Assembly (NCBI GenBank): GCA_903922735.1
Contig: CAIXUZ010000025.1
Location: 40,864-104,863, forward strand
Reading direction: 5' to 3'
Source of the DNA: an uncultured Verrucomicrobia subdivision 3 bacterium
GTDB taxonomy: Bacteria; Verrucomicrobiota; Verrucomicrobiia; Limisphaerales; UBA11358
DNA: 64,000 nt
Below are positions 8,764-19,212 of this stretch, piece by piece. Numbering within the stretch: position 1 is the stretch's first letter; the number at the start of each line of letters is the position of its first letter. The translations under genes were made by a program, and so were the position numbers. Below the pieces are notes generated by a model. That model made no database searches, had not been told where the DNA came from, and worked only from the letters and a program-made list of their open reading frames with translations.

Positions 8764-9468
8764 ATGAACCTCGGCGATTTTCGCGAAGATTACCGGCGCG
8801 GCGCGCTCGACCAAGCGGCGCTGCCGGCCGATCCGATTTCGCAATTTGAAGCGTGGTTCCACGCCGCCGCCGGGGACCGGGCGCAAAGCCGGTGGCGCAA
8901 AATCGGCATCGCGCTGTTCAAACTTTGGAGCGCCATCTGCAATCATCGTCCGCCGGACATCAACGCGATGACGCTCGCGACCGTTGACCGCGAGGGCAAG
9001 CCATCGTCCCGCACGGTGCTGCTGAAATCGGTGGACGAACGCGGCTTTGTTTTTTTTACCAATTATGACAGCCGCAAGGGTCACGAACTCGCGCAAAACC
9101 CCAACGCGGCGCTGACTTTTTTCTGGCCGGAACTGGAACGGCAGGTGTGCGTGGGCGGCTCCGTGACCAAACTGCCGCCCGCGGAATCAGAAGCGTATTT
9201 CAAAAGCCGTCCGCGCGGCAGCCGCATCGGCGCCTGGGCCTCCAATCAAAGCGAGGTTATTTCCGACCGGACCGTGCTGGAAACCCATTGGCGCGAACTG
9301 GAAAAGAGATTTCCCGGCGACGTGCCGTTGCCACCGAACTGGGGCGGCTACGTATTGAAACCGGAGCGGATCGAGTTCTGGCAGGGCCGGCCCAGCCGGC
9401 TGCATGACCGGTTCCACTACTCAAGACAGGCGGATGGCTCGTGGAAAATTGAGCGGCTTTCCCCTTAG
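8764..9468 (+). CDS. Pyridoxamine 5'-phosphate oxidase
   Basis: This FMN-dependent oxidase (234 residues) makes pyridoxal 5'-phosphate from pyridoxamine or pyridoxine phosphate. Family motifs are clear: NAMTLATVDREGKPSSRTVL and FFTNYDSRKGHEL in the FMN-binding barrel, FFWPELERQVCVGG, SRIGAWASNQS, and the C-terminal substrate segment EFWQGRPSRLHDR with the terminal WKIERLSP typical of PdxH. The product cofactor is used by GcvP, also encoded in this window. The stop overlaps the stop of the convergent DUF481 gene by two bases. Confidence 0.95.
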   Translation: MNLGDFREDYRRGALDQAALPADPISQFEAWFHAAAGDRAQSRWRKIGIALFKLWSAICNHRPPDINAMTLATVDREGKPSSRTVLLKSVDERGFVFFTNYDSRKGHELAQNPNAALTFFWPELERQVCVGGSVTKLPPAESEAYFKSRPRGSRIGAWASNQSEVISDRTVLETHWRELEKRFPGDVPLPPNWGGYVLKPERIEFWQGRPSRLHDRFHYSRQADGSWKIERLSP

Positions 9469-10310
9469 AATTTGTAGGCAACGGCGGCCACGATCTTCGC
9501 GTCGTTTTTCTTGTGACTGAGCGCGGGACGGTTGGCGTAGGTGTCCACCAGATAGGTTTTCAGGCTGAATGACTTGGTGATGGAGGTTTCGATGCCGATC
9601 TCGAAATTGACGAGATAATTGTCGAACTTATCCACCTGCGGCAGCAGTTCCACTTTTTCCCACAAACGGGCGCGGTTATTGAACTTGTGTTCAAAATGCT
9701 CAGCCAGGCGCAAGGTGGCAAAACTTACATCTTTGCCGCCCAGTCTTTGCGCCTGATAACCGGCACCAGCCTCGGCGGACAGTGAGGTTTGCTTGCCCTT
9801 CAAAAAATAATAGCCGGCGCCCGGCCCCAGATTGAATCGGTAATCCAGGTCGGCGATGCTGTCATGCAGGCCATCCGTGTGGAGGTAACCAAAAAACCGC
9901 TCCGAGAACAGGTGGTTCCACTGAGCAAAGGCGCGGTAATTATTAATCGTTTCCTTGGAATTTTGTTTGCCATAGGCGGTGTCGGCACCCAAGGCATATT
10001 CATTATACGGCGTCTTTTTCTTGGTGACAAAATCAGCGTTAAAAAGCGTCGAACTGCTGTTGCCACGCGTCAGCGTCAGGCCGGCGGAAACCGAACTGAG
10101 CCACGGGTACTTTGCGGGGGGCGCCGGAACGGGGGCGGCCGACGAGGCCGGGGCGGGCGCGGCAGCCACAAGATTGGTCACCGTCACCACATTGGTCACC
10201 AGCACGGTAACGACGTTGGTCACGGTCACCACCTTGATTTGGGCGAAGGCTGCGGTGGAAAACGCCGCCAGAATTCCGACGGCCATCATCAGGCTTTTGC
10301 TGGTTCTCAT
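9465..10310 (-). CDS. DUF481-type outer membrane protein
   Basis: This 281-residue protein has a signal peptide (MRTSKSLMMAVGILAAF, cleavage likely after AFA), then a short repetitive segment built of VTNVVTV units, a Pro/Ala linker, and a DUF481-type beta-rich domain: WLSSVSAGLTLTRGNSSST, YFGYLHTDGLHDSIADLDYRF, AGYYFL, AEHFEHKFNNRARLWEKVEL, and a final KFxxY-type strand IVAAVAYKF. DUF481 proteins are predicted outer-membrane barrels of unknown role, often salt-induced. I use the ATG at 10310, which places the signal peptide at the N-terminus. It lies 70 bp after gyrA on the same strand and may be read through from it. Confidence 0.8.
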   Translation of the reverse strand: MRTSKSLMMAVGILAAFSTAAFAQIKVVTVTNVVTVLVTNVVTVTNLVAAAPAPASSAAPVPAPPAKYPWLSSVSAGLTLTRGNSSSTLFNADFVTKKKTPYNEYALGADTAYGKQNSKETINNYRAFAQWNHLFSERFFGYLHTDGLHDSIADLDYRFNLGPGAGYYFLKGKQTSLSAEAGAGYQAQRLGGKDVSFATLRLAEHFEHKFNNRARLWEKVELLPQVDKFDNYLVNFEIGIETSITKSFSLKTYLVDTYANRPALSHKKNDAKIVAAVAYKF

Positions 10311-10380
10311 ACAATTGAAAGGCGAATTAAAACCATTCCCGCCCGGCAAGCAAACCCTATTTTCAAGCACCCGCCCCGGA

Positions 10381-13026
10381 TTAGGTGGCAACTTCTTCCT
10401 TGTCCTCGCTGATGACCGGCGCGATGGCCTGGAGCTTGTCGCCGGCGTCAAGATTCACCAGTTTCACGCCCATGGTGTTACGCCCCGCCTCGCGGATGCC
10501 GCCCACAGGAATACGAACCATCTGGCCACCGACGGTGATCAGCATGATCTCATCCGTATCGCGGGCGGTGAGCGCCCCGACCACCCCGCCGGTTTTTTCA
10601 CCGGTTTTCATGGTGATGATGCCCTTGCCACCGCGGGATTGAACGCGGTATTCATCGAAAGCGGTGCGTTTGCCGATGCCATTTTCGCCGGCGACCAGCA
10701 ACGCAGCGTCCGGCACGACGATGGCGGCCGCCACCAGGGCGTCATCTTTTTCCAGACTGATGCCGCGCACACCGCCGGCGGCGCGACCCATCGAGCGCAC
10801 GTCAGCTTCATGGAAACGGATGCTCATGCCGTCCTTCGTGATGAGCACCACATCATCGCCGGGATCGCTTTCGCCGGTGCTGCCACGGGTCAGCTTGACA
10901 TCGATCAGCGTGTCGCCCAGCTCGATGCCGATGGCGATGATGCCGCCCTTGCGGACGTTGGAAAATTCATTGAGCGAGGTTTTTTTCACCGTGCCCTGCC
11001 GGGTGGCGAAGAAAAGTTCCCCGGACTGCAACCAAGTCACGTCTTCTTTGTCCGCATCGGTCTTCGACAAAATACGGATGAGCGCGGCGACTTTTTCATC
11101 GGCCTTGAGCTCAAGCAAGTTCGCGATGCTCCGGCCTTTCGCGGCCCGGCCCATGTCGGGAATTTCGTGAACGCGCTCGACATAAACCCGGCCCGTGTTG
11201 GTGAAGAACATCAGGTAGTCATGCGTGCTCGCGGTGAACAGATGCTCGACGAAATCATTGTCCTCGACGGTTTCGCCCTCCTTCGTCGTCATGCCAATGA
11301 CGCCCTTGCCGCCGCGTTTCTGGGCGCGATACTGGCTGACGTTGGTGCGCTTGAGCAGGCCATTGTGCGTGAGCGTGATGATGACGCCTTCATTCGCGAT
11401 GAGGTCTTCAATGGCGATTTCGCCTTCGTCGGGAACAATTTCCGTTTTGCGCGGCGTGGCGTGTTTTTCCTTGATGGCTTGAAGCTCCGCCTTGATGATC
11501 GCCATCACGCGCGATTCCTTCGCGAGGATGTCGAGCAAATCCTTGATGACTTCGATCAACGCCCGGTATTCCTTGTCAATCTTGTCAATTTCCAGGCCAG
11601 TCAACTGATACAAACGCAAATCCAGAACCGCGTCCACCTGCCGCTCGGTCAGCGCGTAACGACCCGCTTCCAACCGGCTTTCCTGCCGGATGAGAACGCC
11701 CCACTTTTCCACCTGGGCGCGACTCCACTCAAACGCGAGCAGCTTGATTTTCGCCTCATCGCGCGTCTTGCTGGAACGGATGATGTGGATGAATTCATCG
11801 AGATTTGACAGCGCCAGAATGTAGCCCTCCAGCAGTTCGGCGCGCTCCTCGGCCTTCTTCAATTCAAAGCGCGTGCGGCGCAATATGACTTCGCGGCGAT
11901 GCTCGATGTAGCACTGGATGATTTCCTTGAGATTGAGCGTCTTCGGGCGGCCATGATCAATCGCCAGCGAATTGACGCTGAACGAAACCTCCAACTGCGT
12001 GTGCTGGAACAGCTTGGCGATGACGACCTTCGGCGTGCCGTCGCGCTTCAGTTCGATGACGAGACGGCAATGCTCGTCCGACTCGTTGCGCATCGCGGAA
12101 ATTTCCGTGATGATCTTTTCGTTGACGAGGTTCGCGATCTGCTCTTCGAGCGCAGCGCGGTTGACGTTGAACGGAATCTCCGTGATGACGAGCTGCTCGC
12201 GGTTGCCCTTCATCTCCTCGACGCCGATGCGACCGCGCAATTTGAGACTGCCCTTGCCGGTCGTGAAATAATTCTTGATCCCCTCAACGCCGCAAAGGAA
12301 ACCGCCGGTCGGAAAATCGGGCCCTTTGATGAACTTCATCAGCTCCAGAATCGTGATTTCAGGCTTATCAATCTGCGCGCAGATGCCATCCACGACTTCG
12401 CCGAGATTATGCGGAGCCATGTTCGTGGCCATGCCGACGGCAATACCCGTGCCACCGTTGACGAGCAGATTGGGAAACGCCGCCGGAAACACCTTCGGCT
12501 CGGTGAGGCGTTCGTCGTAGTTCGGGACAAAATCCACCGTATCCTTCTCCATGTCCTGCATCAGCGCCGCGCCCAGATGCGTCAAGCGCGCCTCGGTATA
12601 ACGCATCGCCGCCGGCGGATCGTTTTCAACAGAACCAAAATTGCCCTTGCCATCCACGAGCTTCTCACGCATCGCCCACGGCTGCGCCATGTGGACGAGC
12701 GTCGGGTAGATCACCGCTTCGCCGTGCGGGTGGTAGTTGCCAGAGGTATCACCGCAAATCTTGGCGCACTTGATGTGCTTGCGCCCCGGAAACAGCGACA
12801 GGTTTTCCATCGCGTAAAGGATGCGACGCTGCGACGGCTTGAGCCCGTCGCGCACGTCGGGCAACGCGCGCGAAATGATGACGGACATCGAGTAGTCGAG
12901 GAACGAGTTCTTGATCTCGTCGGCGACGTTGATCTTGGAGATCTTCTCGCCCTGCGTGTAAGCGCCGCCGCTGGGTTTTTGTTCCGGCGATTGCGGCGGC
13001 TGATTCGGTTCAATTTCGTCTGGCAT
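10381..13026 (-). CDS. DNA gyrase subunit A
   Basis: This is the breakage-reunion subunit of gyrase, 881 residues. The catalytic tyrosine lies in AAMRYTEARLT and the C-terminal wrapping domain carries the GyrA box QKRGGKG, which separates it from ParC. The quinolone-determining region reads GNYHPHGEAVIYPTLVHMAQ. Aligned to E. coli HPHGDSAVYD, Ser83 is Ala and Asp87 is Pro, the two residues that usually anchor the drug-Mg bridge. The tail is Glu/Asp-rich (SEDKEEVAT). It is on the same strand as gyrB, with a toxin-antitoxin pair in between and only 30 bp between the gyrA start and the toxin gene stop. Confidence 0.97.
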   Translation of the reverse strand: MPDEIEPNQPPQSPEQKPSGGAYTQGEKISKINVADEIKNSFLDYSMSVIISRALPDVRDGLKPSQRRILYAMENLSLFPGRKHIKCAKICGDTSGNYHPHGEAVIYPTLVHMAQPWAMREKLVDGKGNFGSVENDPPAAMRYTEARLTHLGAALMQDMEKDTVDFVPNYDERLTEPKVFPAAFPNLLVNGGTGIAVGMATNMAPHNLGEVVDGICAQIDKPEITILELMKFIKGPDFPTGGFLCGVEGIKNYFTTGKGSLKLRGRIGVEEMKGNREQLVITEIPFNVNRAALEEQIANLVNEKIITEISAMRNESDEHCRLVIELKRDGTPKVVIAKLFQHTQLEVSFSVNSLAIDHGRPKTLNLKEIIQCYIEHRREVILRRTRFELKKAEERAELLEGYILALSNLDEFIHIIRSSKTRDEAKIKLLAFEWSRAQVEKWGVLIRQESRLEAGRYALTERQVDAVLDLRLYQLTGLEIDKIDKEYRALIEVIKDLLDILAKESRVMAIIKAELQAIKEKHATPRKTEIVPDEGEIAIEDLIANEGVIITLTHNGLLKRTNVSQYRAQKRGGKGVIGMTTKEGETVEDNDFVEHLFTASTHDYLMFFTNTGRVYVERVHEIPDMGRAAKGRSIANLLELKADEKVAALIRILSKTDADKEDVTWLQSGELFFATRQGTVKKTSLNEFSNVRKGGIIAIGIELGDTLIDVKLTRGSTGESDPGDDVVLITKDGMSIRFHEADVRSMGRAAGGVRGISLEKDDALVAAAIVVPDAALLVAGENGIGKRTAFDEYRVQSRGGKGIITMKTGEKTGGVVGALTARDTDEIMLITVGGQMVRIPVGGIREAGRNTMGVKLVNLDAGDKLQAIAPVISEDKEEVAT

Positions 13027-13056
13027 GATTGGTAAATGATTTGGTTTGTCGGAGAA

Positions 13057-13482
13057 TTAAGCCTCCGGGAAAATGGTATAGCCCATCAACTGCGCGGCAT
13101 CGCGCAACCGCGCGTCGGTCGTCACCAACGGAAAATCATGGCACAAATCCGCCGTCGCCAGATGAATGGCGTCCAACGTGCGCAACGGGACTTTCGGATG
13201 ACAGCGCTCCAACATATGGGTCGCCTTGTTGAGCATAATGGAATTCATTTTTTCGATGCGTATTTCCTTCGCCTCGATTCGCGCCTCAAATTCCCGCCAC
13301 GCCCGCCGCCGGTCAGCCGCCGAGATTTTCCCGGCGCGCTCGCGCGCCAGCAACGCCGAGAAAACTTCGGTTTGCGCCAGTTCGGAGGTTACGAGCGGCT
13401 TGCCCTCCAGCGAACGGATGAAAAATTCGCTGTCGGGTTCCACGACCAGCAATTTGACGAGGATGCAGGAGTCCAGATACAT
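13057..13482 (-). CDS. PIN-domain ribonuclease toxin (VapC-like)
   Basis: This 141-residue PIN-domain protein starts MYLDSCILVKLL. The conserved acidic residues are in place: D4, E39 (LAQTEVFSAL), D104 (LRTLDAIHLA) and D123 (VTTDARL), the Mg-binding set of VapC-type RNases. Family knowledge: these toxins cleave RNA, often tRNA, and are neutralised by a tightly bound antitoxin. The gene starts 3 bp after the stop of the antitoxin gene, the usual antitoxin-first operon. It lies between gyrB and gyrA on the same strand. Confidence 0.9.
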   Translation of the reverse strand: MYLDSCILVKLLVVEPDSEFFIRSLEGKPLVTSELAQTEVFSALLARERAGKISAADRRRAWREFEARIEAKEIRIEKMNSIMLNKATHMLERCHPKVPLRTLDAIHLATADLCHDFPLVTTDARLRDAAQLMGYTIFPEA

Positions 13483-13485
13483 AGC

Positions 13486-13770
13486 TTACCAACCCCGCCC
13501 ATCACGGTCGGCGCGGATGATTTCCTCGGCTGTCGGCCCGCCGCGCCACGGGGGCATTTTCTTCAGGTGCTCCCAAGTTCCCGTGAACACTTTTGGGGAA
13601 GACTTTTTGCCCACCGGCGACAGCACGGCCTTCGGCACACCGTCGGAGGTGATGGTGACTTCCTGCCCGCCCGCCACCATTTCCAGCAATGCCGAAAGCT
13701 TGGCCTTCGCCGCACGCACCGAGATGGAAAGCCCCACGCCGGGCAGCGCCACCGCTTCGCGCAATTCCAT
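13486..13770 (-). CDS. Phd/YefM-type antitoxin
   Basis: This 94-residue protein contains a Phd/YefM fold signature: ISVRAAKAKLSALLEMVAGG then QEVTITSDGVPKAVLSPVG, typical of DNA-binding antitoxins. Its C-terminal tail (about 40 residues, ending EEIIRADRDGRGW) is likely the toxin-wrapping part. I start at ATG 13770. The frame is open to a GTG at 13845, but that would place the coding start inside a 22-bp palindrome that looks like the operator. It forms a unit with the PIN toxin and probably represses its own promoter. Confidence 0.8.
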   Translation of the reverse strand: MELREAVALPGVGLSISVRAAKAKLSALLEMVAGGQEVTITSDGVPKAVLSPVGKKSSPKVFTGTWEHLKKMPPWRGGPTAEEIIRADRDGRGW

Positions 13771-13825
13771 GGCCCGCGACCTGATTTCCGGGTATTTCAA
13801 AGTTGGTTTCGTTTTCACGACTTTA

Positions 13826-13847
13826 ATGTAGTCACGCGTGACCACAT
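13826..13847 (-). promoter_or_regulatory. Palindromic operator of the toxin-antitoxin operon
   Basis: Twenty-two bases around the perfect 12-bp core GTCACGCGTGAC (13831-13842), flanked by ATGTA and CACAT, form a palindrome with a single symmetric mismatch. It lies between the gyrB stop and the antitoxin ATG, about 56 bp upstream of the latter, where a Phd-type antitoxin would bind to autoregulate. The function is inferred from position and symmetry. Confidence 0.65.
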
Positions 13848-13861
13848 TGTCAAATCTTGAT

Positions 13862-16450
<2,589 letters not shown>

Positions 16451-16643
16451 TCACAATGCGAAAATGCGGGTTTTTTAGGCAAATAACACCATTAGTAGTG
16501 GCGATTTAAGCTTGCCAACCAAATATGTAGTAGTTTGAAAATTTCAGTCAAAAAGCCCTTTCCAACCTCAAATTCATCGCTGCATCATCATGTTTTTTGG
16601 CAATTATTTTGCCAGTCTTCATCCGTCACTTTACTCTGCGCGT

Positions 16644-18533
16644 GTGAACCTGCACCGCGACCCACTGCTCGCGCCGCTGAAACAATATTTCGGCTTCAGC
16701 TCATTCCGCCCGTTGCAGGAGGAAATCATCCGCGACACGCTCGCCGGGAAGGACGTGTTCGCCGTGCTGCCAACCGGCGGCGGCAAGTCGCTCTGCTTCC
16801 AACTGCCGGCGCTGGTGCGCCCCGGCCTCACGGTCGTCGTCTCGCCGCTGATCGCGCTGATGAAGGACCAGGTGGACGCGCTCCAGGCGGCCGGCGTGGC
16901 CGCGACGCTGTTGAATTCCTCGCTCGCCGCCGGCGAATCAAGACCGCGCCTGCGCGGCCTGCATAACGGCGAATTCAAATTGCTCTACGTCGCCCCGGAG
17001 CGACTGATGCTGTCCGGCTTTCTAGAAGATTTAAAACAGTGGAACGTGAACCGCTTCGCGATTGACGAGGCGCATTGCGTCAGCGAATGGGGCCACGACT
17101 TCCGCCCGGAGTACCGGCAGCTCGCCACGCTGCGCGATCAATTTCCCGGCGTGCCGCTCATGGCGCTCACCGCCACCGCCACGGAACGCGTCCGCGCCGA
17201 CATCATTGAGCAGCTGCACCTCAAAAATCCCGCAAGCTATTTGGCCAGCTTCAACCGGCCCAATTTAACCTACCGCGTCGCCGCCAAATCCGGCTCGTAT
17301 GAGCAGATGGTTGACTTCATCAAGGCCCGCAAAGGCGAGGGCGGCATCATCTATTGCCAGGCGCGCAAGACAACCGAATCCCTCGCGCGCAAACTGACCG
17401 AGGATGGCATCAACGCCCGGCCCTATCACGCCGGCCTCACCGCGGACGAGCGCTCCGGCAACCAGGAAAAATTTCTCCGCGACGAAACCCGCGTCATCTG
17501 CGCCACGATCGCCTTCGGCATGGGCATCAACAAGCCGAACGTCCGCTTCGTCATCCACTACGACCTGCCGAAGAACATTGAAGGCTACTATCAGGAAACC
17601 GGCCGCGCCGGGCGCGACGGCCTGCCCGGCGAATGCCTGCTGATGTTCAGCCCCGGCGACCGCGTGAAACAGATGCGGTTCATCGACGAGAAACCGAATC
17701 CGCAGGAGCGCGACATCGCCCGCGCGCAACTGGAGCAGATGATCCACTACGCGGAGATCGCCAGCTGCCGACGCGAATTTTTGCTGGGGTATTTCGGGGA
17801 AAAAGCGGGCGAACCCAACTGCGGCGGCTGCGACAACTGCCTTGCCCCGCGCGCCACCTGGGACGGAACCACCGCCGCGCAGAAATTCCTCTCCTGCGTC
17901 TATCGCATCCGGGAGAAAGGCGGCTTCGGCGTCGGCATGAACCACATCATCGAAGTCCTCACCGGCGCGGACACCGAAAAAGTCCGCAAGTTCGGCCACC
18001 ACGAGCTTTCCACCTACAACATCGGCGGCGAACACACCCGCGCCGAATGGGGCGCAATCGGACGCGAACTCATCCGCCTGAAGTTGCTGTTCCAGAACCC
18101 GGAATGTTTCAACATCATTGAAATCACCGAAGCCGGCCGGGACGCGCTCAAGACGCGACGGAAGATCACGCTCACCAAGCCCGTCCAGCCCAACGAACCG
18201 CAGAAGCAGCGCGCCGGCGAAATCGCCTGCGACGAAGCCCTGTTTGAGAAACTCCGCGCGCTCCGCAAACAACTGGCCGACGAACGCGGCCTGCCGTCCT
18301 ACATCATATTTTCCGACGTGGCCCTGCGGCAGATGGCGCGGTTTTATCCGGCGAGCGACCGGGAATTCTCGCGCATCAGCGGCGTCGGGGACAAAAAGCT
18401 GCGCGAGTTCGGCGCGCTGTTTCTCGGCGAGATCAGGGCGCATTTGCAGACCAACGCCCGCCAGATGTTTGCCGACGATTCGTTCACCGAAGCCGCCGCC
18501 CCCCCCCGCGCCGCGCCGCCCGCGCCTCAATGA
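16644..18533 (+). CDS. ATP-dependent DNA helicase RecQ
   Basis: This superfamily 2 helicase unwinds recombination and fork structures. It shows Walker A VLPTGGGKSLCFQLPA, DEAH box AIDEAHCVSEWGHDFRPEY, motif VI region YYQETGRAGRDGLPGECLL, an RQC zinc module (SCRREFLLGYFGE, CGGCDNC), an RQC winged helix and an HRDC domain (LRALRKQLADERGLPS, ISGVGDKKLREFG). I use the GTG at 16644 (VNLHRDPLLAPLK); an ATG at 16590 is possible. The frame stops soon after a run of nine C (18499-18507), and the HTH domain that often ends long RecQ proteins follows immediately in the +1 frame. The gene may therefore be frameshifted, or the tract may vary in length. Confidence 0.93.
   Translation: MNLHRDPLLAPLKQYFGFSSFRPLQEEIIRDTLAGKDVFAVLPTGGGKSLCFQLPALVRPGLTVVVSPLIALMKDQVDALQAAGVAATLLNSSLAAGESRPRLRGLHNGEFKLLYVAPERLMLSGFLEDLKQWNVNRFAIDEAHCVSEWGHDFRPEYRQLATLRDQFPGVPLMALTATATERVRADIIEQLHLKNPASYLASFNRPNLTYRVAAKSGSYEQMVDFIKARKGEGGIIYCQARKTTESLARKLTEDGINARPYHAGLTADERSGNQEKFLRDETRVICATIAFGMGINKPNVRFVIHYDLPKNIEGYYQETGRAGRDGLPGECLLMFSPGDRVKQMRFIDEKPNPQERDIARAQLEQMIHYAEIASCRREFLLGYFGEKAGEPNCGGCDNCLAPRATWDGTTAAQKFLSCVYRIREKGGFGVGMNHIIEVLTGADTEKVRKFGHHELSTYNIGGEHTRAEWGAIGRELIRLKLLFQNPECFNIIEITEAGRDALKTRRKITLTKPVQPNEPQKQRAGEIACDEALFEKLRALRKQLADERGLPSYIIFSDVALRQMARFYPASDREFSRISGVGDKKLREFGALFLGEIRAHLQTNARQMFADDSFTEAAAPPRAAPPAPQ
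18499..18507 (+). repeat. Nine-C homopolymer at the recQ frame break
   Basis: Nine consecutive C lie in the linker-coding part of recQ. With eight C the frame would continue as APPAPRRPRLNETM straight into the HTH domain at 18538. Long C runs are prone to slippage in replication and in sequencing, so this is either a real variable site or a read error. Confidence 0.8.
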
Positions 18534-18537
18534 GACG

Positions 18538-18840
18538 ATGCGTGAGACACTGCATTTGTTCCGCGCCGGCAAAACAATTTCAGAGATCACCCGGATTCGG
18601 GGACTCAAGGACAGCACCCTTTTTGGCCATCTGGAAGAAGCGATCCTCGCGGGCGAAGCCGTGGCCATGAATGAGCTGGTCAGCATCGCGGCCCAACGCG
18701 ACATCGCCGCCGCTTTTCAACAACACGGCTTCGGCAACCTCGGCAGCGTGGTGGAATCGCTGGGCGGGAAATACAACTACGGCCAGTGCCGGCTCGTCCG
18801 CGCCGCAATGCAGAAAAACACCTTTAAAACAGGGGGGTGA
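18538..18840 (+). CDS. RecQ-type C-terminal HTH (HTH_40) domain, out of frame with recQ
   Basis: These 100 residues (MRETLHLFRAGKTISEITR, then GLKDSTLFGHLEEAI, ending near YNYGQCRLVRAAM) match the helix-turn-helix module found at the C-terminus of long RecQ helicases and YpbB-like proteins. It begins 4 bp after the recQ stop, so it could be made by re-initiation at the ATG at 18538. More likely it is the recQ C-terminus split off by the C-run frameshift. Upstream residues in this frame (PAPRRPRLNET) read well as a linker, which supports a former single protein of about 730 residues. Confidence 0.7.
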   Translation: MRETLHLFRAGKTISEITRIRGLKDSTLFGHLEEAILAGEAVAMNELVSIAAQRDIAAAFQQHGFGNLGSVVESLGGKYNYGQCRLVRAAMQKNTFKTGG

Positions 18841-19212
18841 TTAACCACGAAATACGAAGGAGCTGGGAGCTGGCAGATGGAAGATGGAAAAACATTCAAC
18901 AACCAACATTCAACAAGAGAAAAGCGGAAAGCGGAAAGCGGAAAGTGGAAACCTTTTTTTAAACACGAAATACACAAAATACACGAGAAACACTGGGACC
19001 GGATTTCACAACAAAGGAACAAAGGGCGCAAAGGGAGAACATGTAAGATGCACGGGCATTGGGCACTGAGGAAGATTGACGATTTTATTAGCGGCGCCCA
19101 TGCCGCCGCCACGCCCTATCGTTCCCCAAGTGGCCAGAAACGACTATAACAACAACCGTCCGGCAGACAAATCCAACTCGCTTTTTTCGGCTGCGAACTT
19201 TATTTTCGACGA
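18841..19212. other. Spacer upstream of gcvP
   Basis: These 372 bases hold no convincing gene. They include a heptamer tandem repeat (18921-18948) and spacer phrases such as cacgaaatacacaaaatacacgag and caacattcaacaagag that recur in other spacers of the window. I looked for a glycine riboswitch, because the next gene is gcvP, and saw no paired glycine aptamer core. The gcvP promoter must be in the second half but is not evident. Confidence 0.5.
18921..18948. repeat. Heptamer tandem repeat (AAAGCGG)
   Basis: Three perfect copies of AAAGCGG are followed by one imperfect copy, AAAGTGG. It is one of three 7-bp-period tandem repeats in the window, with different unit sequences. Confidence 0.85.

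Noticed and set aside
9979..11808. 609-residue plus-strand ORF opposite gyrA
   Set aside because: Antisense shadow of gyrA caused by strong GC bias at third positions; no homology.
13771..13845. Longer antitoxin start at GTG 13845
   Set aside because: Would put coding sequence in the probable operator; the Phd core begins after ATG 13770.
18841..19212. Glycine riboswitch before gcvP
   Set aside because: No tandem or single glycine aptamer core could be found by eye.
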